Program-made: the position numbers and the translations under genes
The notes under the pieces: model-generated
The model's input: only the letters and a program-made list of their open reading frames with translations
What the model was told of the DNA's origin: nothing
Databases searched by the model: none
NCBI GenBank assembly: GCA_016748015.1
Contig: JAAOMT010000227.1
Location: 121,239-185,238, forward strand
Origin: Geosiphon pyriformis
Taxonomy: Eukaryota > Glomeromycota > Glomeromycetes > Archaeosporales > Geosiphonaceae
Direction of reading: 5' to 3'
DNA: 64,000 nt
In this document: positions 47,311 to 56,469 of the stretch, one piece after another
Position numbering within the stretch: the first letter of the stretch is position 1
Layout of the letters: each line of letters starts with the position of its first letter

Positions 47311-49577
47311 ATTTTGTGCTACTCCCCCAAACAAATTCTGCATCTTTGCTTTAGTAATATATATAACATTTTGTTTGTAGTAAATTTGGAAGTTTAAAGA
47401 ATCTTAACCATGTGTTCCAGATGAATGTTATTCGATGCAAACACTAATTTTATCTGCATTCTTCTTAAGTACTTTTCAACAAAAGTGAACAGTGTTGTGG
47501 ATTATGCTAAATATAAATTCAAATTAAGTTGCTTTATTACTGTCACTAAGCATACCCAAATTATCTTGTCATTTTTGAATTTAGAGAACATAAATAAGCA
47601 ATTTGTTTCCAAATTGAAAAAAGTCGCAGTATGTTCTACATATTTTATTGTAACAATAAAAAATAGGTATTTTAAGATTTTTAATTAAAGAAATATACAA
47701 TGTATTATGTGTTATTTTTTCATATAATAACTAATTTTTCTTAATATTTTATATAATAGAAAATACAGCAAATACACAATCTAAAATCAATTCATTATTA
47801 CTGCAGAATAAATAAATCTTATGTTATAAATTTGATTTCAATGATGCTATCACTGAAATTTCAATTACATGATTTTGATTTTTATATAAATTAGTGACTA
47901 AATTTTAATAGCATAATAGAATTTTTAAATGTGGATCATTTTTCAAAAATTGTTACATGGTTATTTATATTATTTTACAATAGTTACCTTATTAAAAATA
48001 ATGCTATTATATGACAAGTCACAGATTTGTATATCAAAAAAAAAATTTTTTTTATAGACATGTAATTTTCAAGCTTTTTTATTATATCCTATATTCTAAT
48101 CAAATCTGATCAAAAGTTTTCTCATAATAATACAATAAATAAAATTTATAATAATAGGAGATTTAAAATGTTATATGGTTGGCTTGGTCTAAAGACCTCC
48201 TATTTTTGTGCCATATGATCAAAAATTTCAAAAATAGCAATTTTGTAATTCATTTAAAATACAATAAATTTTTTTTAAAAATTTTTGAAAATAGGGTTTT
48301 ACGTAATTTGGGGTTTAAAAATTATTTCATACTGCCAAATTTATATATAATGATCATGTGCTAATCTAAATTTAAAAATAATTTTTGTGGTTTGGTCTAA
48401 ATTTAGTAATAATCCTAAAAACCAAATTCCTCATGAACATAGTAAAGTACATGTTCTAAAAAAAAATAGAACTTTACAACAAATAATTTTTTTGAAAATA
48501 TCTCATTATTATATTAAAAATAAAGACTTATTCTATCAACTAATAATACTATTTTTTTAAAAAGTAGGACAGAAAGTGACTTTTATATTTTTAATATTTA
48601 TGCAAAATTTAAGAGATTTTTAGACTAAGCCAATTATAATAACACATACAAATTTAAAATATGAAATAAAAGAATCAATAAACTTAACAGTATAAAAGAA
48701 ACAAGAAACTAATAATATTACAAATAAGTAAAAATAAAATATTATTATTATATATTTACAAATTTAATTTTTATGAAAAAATTTAAGAATTGAACTTAAT
48801 AATTACCTTTTTTTTGGATATATTTAGAAATTTAAAATAGTATTATATATTTAGAACAAAGATAATTTTTTACCATTCTTTTATTTAAAGCATTATGAAA
48901 TTCAATTGTCTTCCAACTGGTATCTTTTGCTGCTAAATACAATTCAATATATAATTTGTAATCATTTACAAACTTATTTCTCATTTCAGTTATTTGATTA
49001 TAAAGCAATATACAAAACATGTTATAAGCATGCAAGAAAACAATGCACAAAACATGTAAAATTTGTGAAACAGCATGTAAATATGTTTATTAACACAACA
49101 GAAATGTTAATATTCTATTTACTAATAAAATAATGATTTTTTTTTTAATAAAGACAATATCCTGTTTATATAATTAAAGTAAAATATAATAAAAATAATT
49201 CACAAAATAAATTCCAAATTAATTTTATATAAGACTATTCCTCAAAATAATTAATATATATATATATACACACATATATATTTAAATTTAATTTTTCACG
49301 TAAAATAATGATTAGAATTAAATTTCATATATATTAAGATAATAAATAAATTCTAGCCAATAAACTCAATTAAATTTGTCGATCATTATTGACCAATCAC
49401 AAAGAAATTTTGTTATGCTAATCTTAATGTTAATACAAAATTTGTTTACTCTATAATTATGGCTATGCCTAATGAAAACAGATAACTTATTGATTTTTTT
49501 TTATGAGATCTAACACAATAGTAACCCTGCTTTTCCTCTGTCCATACTCTAAAACAGATTCTTGAATATTTCAATTG
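47311..49577. other. Mostly non-coding AT-rich interval with one short ORF
   Basis: A minus-strand open block at 49030-48832 (ITEMRNKFVNDYKLYIELYL, DTSWKTIEFHNALNKRMVK) has codon usage and composition like real protein and may be an exon of the gene represented at 46905-47310. A plus-strand frame at 47425-47688 has no recognisable feature. A TA/CA dinucleotide run lies at about 49254-49280. Nothing else can be supported. Confidence 0.4.
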
Positions 49578-49692
49578 CATGTCTTCCAAATGGAATATTT
49601 TAAACTTCTTAGATAAATGTGATCTGAAACAATTTGATCAGAAAATAGGGCTATACCTTAAATCTCTGGAAAAAATTGCCAATAAAGAAAAA
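49578..49692 (+). pseudogene. Possible first exon of the LPSGK gene
   Basis: An ATG at 49578 opens a frame MSSKWNILNFLDKCDLKQFD, continuing to KSLEKIANKEKG before a GTAAAA that could be a donor. Base composition and residues look coding, and the strand and order fit the multi-exon gene starting at 50073. The intron between them would be unusually long and would contain the GC-rich repeat at 49790-49968. The link is an inference. Confidence 0.35.
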
Positions 49693-49789
49693 GGTAAAAG
49701 ACAATAAAAAGCACTTATCCTGCTCAAAAAATACAGAATGGCAAGTGTTAGTTTAGAACTCCTGTTAAAGATTTGGTGGCATGGGAGGA

Positions 49790-49968
49790 ATCTAGAAGGT
49801 TTCTGTCATTCAAGTCTAGAAGGTAAGCCACAAAGCTAATGTTAGGGCCCAGGTGATCTAGAAGATTGCCTGGTGTTTAAGGCTAGAAGCTAACCTAACA
49901 TTGGCCCCACAGGGCGCGGACAATCTAGAAGGTTGGCCAAGTTTAAGGCTAAAAGCTGAACCTGTGGG
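49790..49968. repeat. GC-richer array of three 66-bp units
   Basis: Three tandem units start at 49790, 49856 and 49923, each opening ATCTAGAAGRTT and carrying RTCTAGAAG or GGCTARAAGCT about 30 bases later. They lie in a patch (GGGCCC, GGCCCC, GGGCGCGG) clearly richer in GC than the surroundings. No coding frame crosses them. Confidence 0.75.
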
Positions 49969-50072
49969 ATAAATAAAAAAGTTAGGAATTTGTTAATTAA
50001 AAATTTGCTAATTCTTTGAATCTTCTTTATTAAGGTGCTTAATCTGATTACAATTTGGCAAAAAAATAGAAA

Positions 50073-52090
50073 AGTGAGCATGAATCAACTAGTGCCATTG
50101 GTGAACCTTCAGTTTACCTTCATAATCCAACATTTATAGGAAATCCTTTGGTAAAAAATACTGGAAACATTAATGATAGGACTTTTAAATTATCTGAAGA
50201 AAGTGTGCCAAAAAGGAAAAAGAACAATGATCATAAAAAGATATATGTACACATTTTTTTAGATATATTTATTACTTTGTAATTTTATTCCTAATGAAGA
50301 CCTTAATATTTAGGATAATCCAAAACGAACAAAAACTATTGATAAAGCAGAAAATATAGATGATAGTAGGACAGATTCAGAATATGATAAGAAAAATTTA
50401 AACTATGACGATGATTTAGACTATGATAATAATAATGATAATGTAGATTATAATAACTACGATATCAATCCAAATATTGAGTTATCAGAAAAACAAATAC
50501 CAGTCCAAAATCACTTAAAGTACCCCAATAAAAACAGTTCAGACAATATTTGGAAGTTGCCTTCTGGCAAATCTATTAATAAAATAATTTGTGGCCCTAA
50601 AAATTTGCACAAATTGCAATAGGTTTTATCTTCTTTATTTCTTCTCTTTATGTTTCTTGATCTAACAAATTAGCCCATGTAATTTGTATATAGCCCATCA
50701 TATTTAAGTATTTTACACATTGGATCAAAAATCAGGAAGCCGGAATGGATTAAGCAAGAGAATTGGAATTATTTAAATTCAAGTGTTGAATATTCACATT
50801 ACAATTTATCAACCAAAATTGAAGATCTATTCAATGTACTATTAGAAACTGTAAGTACAAATAGTAAAAATGCTCATTTATTTTAATGAAAATGTTATTT
50901 ATATATTTTTATTATTAATTAATAACAGAATTCATTAAATAAGTATAAAAATTGTCTTTATAATATCACATTTGACCATGAGAAAAATATAAAAATGACA
51001 TTTGTAACAGATGTTCTATTATGGTTGTAAGTATAAAAGTTTTGTAGAAGTACTGTTTATTTCTCACAATTTATTTTTTAATTTATTTTAATTTTAAAGT
51101 GCAAAAAACATATTCAACACTAAAAATGAAGCATTGTTGAGATCATTTATGATTCATCTAGTACTACAATATCTTGTAAATACAACCAATCACATTATAT
51201 ATGTGCCGTATGTTTTTTGATTAAAATATCAAATTAATACTTTCATTTTTCTTTATAATATTAAATATGCAAGTTTTTTCAAAAAATAGAGGTAAGATTT
51301 ATCTTAAAGCTAATGCAAATTAGTGATTATTATGATGTAACTTCAAACCTGATAATGATAAACTCTTGGACATGAAAGTTGATGGTTCTTTCTAGTTTCC
51401 AAATGATAAAAGACTAGAAATTGGCATGGTTGAATTATCTAGTAGATACTTAACCAAGAATACACTTTGTTATTTAAAGAATCACGTAAAAAAAAATTGG
51501 GGATGCCATGATCTCTTTAATAAAATAATTAAAAAATACAATCATGATAACTATAAAATTCTGAAACATTTATGTGTTTGGTTTTTCTATATACATGGTA
51601 AGTTAATAGATAAGCTGAATTTTAATTTTTGCATTTGTTAATAAATTGTCTTTGCTTGTGCATAAATCTTGAAGTACAAATATGGGGCATAGATTTGCCT
51701 GTTGCAAAAACTTATTGAATGTTTCTTATTGATGTCTTTTATCTTCCAATCAGTTGGAATAACCATTATAAACTAGTCCACGCATTAAGGGTTTTGCAAA
51801 ATCTTAGGGTAAGAAAAATCTTCATTCCTTTGTATTGAAAGTATTGAAATATCTCATTTTGATCATTATTTATTTTCATACAGAGAGGTTTAAATGATTC
51901 TCTTAAGGTACTTGAAGAATTCAAAAAGTCACATCACCAAAATACAATTATATGCTTTCAATCTCCAACACTAAAAAGATATATGGGTGATGCTAAGAAT
52001 TCACCACAAAAACCTATGGGAAAAAAATCACATATCATAAATCCAGTAATGCATCACATGTATCATGATCATGATGATTCCAACAATTAA
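50073..52090 (+). pseudogene. Eight-exon gene with LPSGK motif, broken by C-to-T stops
   Basis: Exons: 50073-50246, 50314-about 50619, about 50693-50850, 50929-51026, 51100-51207, 51290-51597, 51675-51808 and 51884-52090. All but the second intron have clear GT-AG ends and keep phase; the clear introns are 67-83 bases. The protein has an acidic N-part (DDDLDYDNNNDNVDY), then DNIWKLPSGKSINKI, KPEWIKQENWNYL, TFVTDVLLWFAKNIF, EIGMVELSSRYLTKN, KNWGCHDLFNKI, LHVQIWGIDLPVAKTY and SHHQNTIICFQSPTLKRYM. Stops: TAG 50620, TAG 51321, TGA 51324, TGA 51333, TAG 51393, TGA 51716, each where Q or R would fit. I recognise it only as resembling a large family of uncharacterised proteins in mycorrhizal fungi. 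Confidence 0.7.
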
Positions 52091-53046
52091 TATGATCCAT
52101 TTTCACCATCTCCATCAAGACATTAAAGATGAAATTAAAGTTTTTATTTACTATACATTGAATTTAAATTTAATGAAACATTTTTTTAACATGATTATTG
52201 AATTATTGGTTAGCGAGTATGTGTAAAATTTATTTTGCATTCTTAAAATAATATTCTTGAGATATGAAATGGAAATTGTTAAGTCTTACTATAAAAGTAT
52301 AATAAAAAATTAATAAAGTAATCCACAATAAAACTTATTAATCATTATCAAATTGCATAATTTGCAATGTTTTTATTTATGATTTAGTCTTGATTTGATA
52401 CTGTAAACATTCAAATAATTATCACAATTATTTAATGGTTTTAATAAAAAGATAATTTAATTGTTTTAAAATTACAAAAGTTATCTTTTATTTGATTAAA
52501 TTTTAGTCCTTTAAATAATAAAATTACATGTTTTAAAATAATATAAATTATAAATTATATTGTAATAATTAAATAAATTAAAATACAATCTCTAGATTGT
52601 ATGAAAAGCTTATAGACTTCTCAGAAAATACAATCATAGTTAAAGATAACTTTTATTAAACATAATATAAAAATAATAAATAATATAATAATATTCTCCT
52701 CAATCTAACAATATGAATAATAATATAACATCTAAAACCTCTAATAAAATATATGATTACAATTATAATAATATCTTTAATTCTTTAGCACCATAACAAT
52801 AATACTGATTGTTAACAGGATTTTTTTGGATTACCAAATATGGTAATAAAAATTAATTACCAAATTAGAATTATTATATTTTTTTTTTGTGATCAATAAT
52901 AATTCAAAGATTGTTACAGATACCCTGTGATAAACATATTTGATTCATATTTTTTGGAATTTTTGATGACAGTCCGTTGCCAAAAATTTAATACTTTAGT
53001 TATATTTTAAATAAATAATAAGATATAAAAAATCTATTACTAAAAC
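52091..53046. other. AT-rich intergenic interval
   Basis: Between the end of the eight-exon gene and the start of the next plus-strand gene. There is no coding capacity, and poly-T and poly-A tracts are frequent. It may hold the terminator of the first gene and the promoter of the second, but no specific motif stands out. Confidence 0.45.
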
Positions 53047-54843
53047 ATGCAATCTGAAATTGATTCACTAAAGCAATGAATTTCTGAGCTTGAAACCAAG
53101 AATGCCAAGCTTTTAAAACAGGTTATGGAAGAGAATGCCAAGTGAAAAGCTGAAAATGCTGAGCTTAAGGCCAGAATCAAAGAGCTAGAGAAAAATAAAA
53201 TAGATACTACTAACCTTAAGGCTGAGAACAATAAGCTTAATACCAGGGTTGTAAAATTAGAACAGTCATCAAACAATATTACACACGAATTAGAAAATTC
53301 TGTTCTCTACAAAGCATCGTCTATAAAGTTGTGAGTGAAACTCTTCCAAAAATCAGTCATGGAGTTTTGACATGTCATACACTAATTGTTTATTAGAGTT
53401 TTGCAGAGTTTCGCATTTTGGGGGTTTTGACAATTGACAGATTTTTAATAGGTTGCACATTAATTGTTTATTAGAGTTTCAACAGAGTTTCAACTAGTCA
53501 CTAAGAGGTTTTGCCCATAACTTTAATCATTCGATATTTCTTCCAATATATGTGCACCCCCATCCAAGTCTAAATTGTTAGAAGATATAGAGACTGATAA
53601 TTTTCTAGATGTGCAGAGTAAGAAAGAGGTTAGTGATATGATAAGAAAGAAAAGCAAGAAAAAGAAACTTCAAACTCAAGGGTTACATAATACCTCTTTA
53701 CCAATGTCAACTCTGTTGATATTATCTGAAATATTAATTTCTAATGATAATTCACCTGAAGTCTTTAAAGCTCTGGACTTAAAAACCAAGAATCAAAATC
53801 AAATTAAAAGCCAAAACAAATTACACAAGAAAAAAGGAACTAAGAATATTGCTCAAGTGATAGCTGATGGCATTTAGGATGCACTTGCACACAGCTTCAC
53901 TGATAATATCCATTCAGAATTGAATCATGTGACTGAAATTTCAGTGATGGGCCATTATCAAAATTTTGATACAATTTCATTATTTGATTTAGTTCAATTA
54001 TTTGATAAAGCAACTAATGCTGAATATTATGCTATGAAAGCTAACCAGAAAGAAACCTTATGCTGGATCAACTATGGAAATGAATTCATAATTCAGTATA
54101 ATAATCTTATAAAAAATAGTAATAGCAAAATTGATAAGAAAAAGGCAAAAAGTATAATTTGTAATAAAATATTACTATTATCTGTAAAAAAAAATCCAAG
54201 GAAATAGAATTACAGCTTTCAGAAATTTTACATAAAACTTTATTTAGAAAACCCAAAAAGCTGTAAAGACATATAAGTTATTTGAAAAAATATACAAAGA
54301 TAAAATTAAGTATCTTAAAACATATAGCACAAATTCTATTTCAGAGTTAACCAATGATCAAATTCAAAAGATTATCAATAATAATAATATTTTTGATTAT
54401 GATAAGTTCAATATAAAAGAAAAATCAAATCACATGACTGAAATTTCAACAACATTTTGTTACCAAAATCATAAAACTGAAATTTTGCCTGAGGTAAATA
54501 TATCTATCAAATCCAAATCTTTAACTCTTCTGTAAAAATAAAGAACTTATTAGAAGCCAAGATAAGTATACCATTTGTATTTCATTCCAAAAAGGCTTTA
54601 TTAGAAACTGAGATAAATGTATTATTAGTATTTTAATCTCAAACTGAAACAAAGACTTTATCTAAGAAACAAAATAATCTAATCTATGACTATGCTTACT
54701 TTCATAATAAGATATTGTTGTAATATTCAAATCTATATAAAACATTTATTGCTAAAAAATTTGATTACTATAGAATTAATGAGAGATCATTATGCCCAAT
54801 ATGTAAACTAGATTATAAAGATGAAAAAAGTATAAAAAAGTAA
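53047..54843 (+). pseudogene. Coiled-coil protein gene in the right part of the giant element
   Basis: ATG at 53047 opens MQSEIDSLKQ, then TGA where R is expected, then ISELETKNAKLLKQVMEEN, another TGA, and AENAELKARIKELEKNKID, a leucine-heptad coiled coil. After an interval with a direct repeat (53300-53560, possibly an intron) come LEDIETDNFLDVQSKKEVSD (53575), a serine/asparagine-rich part, then FDLVQLFDKATNAEYYAMKA and LCWINYGNEFIIQYNNLI (53990-54110). After more stops comes KTFIAKNFDYYRINERSLCP with ICKL, a CxxC end, and TAA at 54843. It resembles an expanded uncharacterised family of mycorrhizal fungi. The stops seen are TGA or TAA in place of R or Q. Confidence 0.65.
53376..53500. repeat. 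Direct repeat of about 77 bp in the coiled-coil gene
   Basis: Two copies share TAATTGTTTATTAGAGTTT and a following AGAGTTTC, starting near 53382 and 53459. They fall in the non-open stretch between the coiled-coil part and LEDIETDNF, so they may lie in an intron or be a local duplication that broke the frame. Confidence 0.6.
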
Positions 54844-55069
54844 TACTAAAAAAAAGTAATATATAAATCTTTATGTATATAATGTATTAGAGTGTATAAT
54901 GTCCTAATTAAATCAAAATTAATTGGTAATCTGTCTATAAATCGGGACAAATAATCTACATTTAATAATAAATTTTGGATTAATAAAACATATCTCACTT
55001 TCTTTACTAATTAAACATTTTTATAAAAACATAAGTTTAATAAAAAAGTTAGATAATGAAGTGTGAATA
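54844..55069. other. Short AT-rich spacer before the right-arm gene
   Basis: No coding frame, and no feature beyond A-rich runs. It separates the end of the coiled-coil gene from the start of the zinc-finger/coiled-coil ORF of the right arm. Confidence 0.4.
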
Positions 55070-55974
55070 AAGCAAAAAAAGGCTGAAAAAGCATTGAATA
55101 AAACCATAGAATAAAAAAAATAACAAATATTTGAAACTGTGTTAAAGCATAATACTGTAATAGACAAACTTCAAGACCAAATAAATTTATTAGAAAATAA
55201 TTTAGCTACTAAAAATCAGAAAATAAACTGAAAAAATTATTTAACAACCAAAAAATTACCATCTTTACCAAAGAAACAAAAAGAAAATAGATTATGCAAA
55301 CTCAAAAAATTAATAAGTAAAGTAAAAAAAAAGGCTAAAGAGAAATTCCAGACTTTTATTGTTTAAAAGAACAAGTAAACCAATATGAGATTAAAATATA
55401 GAATTCTGAAAATAGCCCAGAGAGATAAACAAGAGTGTAATTTCTGTTTTCTAGATTTTAATAACCCAATTCTCCTTAATTTTAATACTGCTCCTGCTAT
55501 TTATCAAATAGTGATTCATAATACTCCTGATGGTTATTTTAACATTGTCTTTATCTGTGGTAAATATAAAAAAAATTATGATAATAATACTCTTTCATGA
55601 TGTGAAAAATGTGGTAGGTTAAAAAGGAATAGAAACAGATGTTTTTGTAGTCATTTAAAAACTAAATCAACTAAACTACTTTTTAACAAAGAACTATTTT
55701 TACAAGTCTTTAGTTTTTGCCTAGAAAATAAAACTAAAAAACTAGAAAATGAGTTATCAATTACCAAAAAAGAATTAAAAGTTGAAAGAGAAAAAATAGC
55801 CAAGTTTTAGGAAAAATCAAAAAAGTAAAGTAAAAAGCAAAAACAAGAATTATTAAATAAGATAAAAAGTTTAGAAGAAAAAATTAATCATCTAAAAACA
55901 GAAAACAAAAAATTAAAAGATTAACAGAATGGTCAATTAACTGCTCAAATTAAAGTTAAAAAGACTAAAAGATG
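55070..55974 (+). pseudogene. Right-arm zinc-finger/coiled-coil gene
   Basis: The plus-strand counterpart of the left-arm gene. It starts in a coiled coil (LKHNTVIDKLQDQINLLENN, KKLPSLPKKQKENRLCKLKK) with stops. It then reads MRLKYRILKIAQRDKQECNF at 55387, YFNIVFICGKYKKNYDNN, a TGA, CEKCGRLKRNRNRCFC (zinc-ribbon-like cysteine pairs), KELFLQVFSFCLENKTKKLE, and a second coiled coil ending NGQLTAQIKVKKTKR with TGA at 55974. Order and last residues equal the left arm. The initial MR-LKY and the CxxC spacing align with MRELKYT...CDFC there. The arms thus encode two related proteins reading outward. Confidence 0.7.
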
Positions 55975-56461
55975 ATCTTAATTGAAAATAAAAAAGTAAT
56001 TAAGAAAATTTCTCTCTGTATAATTCCAAATATTAAAGAAAATGATATTTATTTTTTTTTTAAAGATTTTTGCTTTTTGTTAGGTAATAATACATTTTCA
56101 TGCTTCTTTTTTTTCTTAAAATTTATTATTTTTCTTTTTTTTTGATAAATTTCATAAGTAATCTTTTTTTTTTTTAGATAAGTTTCTAATGTTTAAGTAT
56201 TATTTATTTTGAAAATGTAAGGAGCAATTTTTTCACCTTGTTCTTTTTTTAGAATATTTTTGATAGTACTATAATTTTTGGGTTCCATAATAGATCTGAT
56301 GTAGATTAACTTTATATTAACTATTTTTATATAGAAGTAATTCTATATATTACTTAATATTAAACAAATGAGAAATTTTAATAATCACATTACAAATTTT
56401 GATCCCTAAAATTCTTGGTAATACTAATGTTCATTTTGTCTGATTTTGTTGTAACATGTTC
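55150..56461 (+). repeat. Right terminal inverted repeat of the giant element
   Basis: Inverted counterpart of 32925-33997 plus 43666 to about 43900. The non-coding outer 450 bp match strongly, with TCTTGGTAATACTAATGTTC at 56413-56432. The inner limit is set where coiled-coil similarity fades, near 55150. The two arms differ mainly by transitions and A/T run lengths. Confidence 0.82.
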
Positions 56462-56469
56462 CATATAAG

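Larger units (their letters stand above)
32925..56461. mobile_element. Giant inverted-repeat element with candidate cargo (23.5 kb)
   Basis: The element sits inside Gypsy-1 with flanks CATATGAG (32917-32924) and CATATAAG (56462-56469), an 8-bp target duplication with one G to A change. Removing it and one copy restores the gypsy frame; the uninterrupted site is seen in Gypsy-2 at about 39925-39945. Its ends are inverted repeats: left TCATACTGCAACAAAACC, right (reverse strand) GAACATGTTACAACAAAATC, continuing for over 1 kb. Without Gypsy-2 it is about 13.9 kb. Contents are a DDE-like gene, outward zinc-finger/coiled-coil ORFs in both arms, an eight-exon gene and a coiled-coil gene. It is best read as a large TIR DNA transposon; the superfamily is not assigned. 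Confidence 0.82.

Noticed and set aside
53300-53560. Intron in the coiled-coil gene.
   Set aside because: No convincing donor/acceptor pair was found and a direct repeat occupies the interval, so it is left as a repeat and possible insertion.
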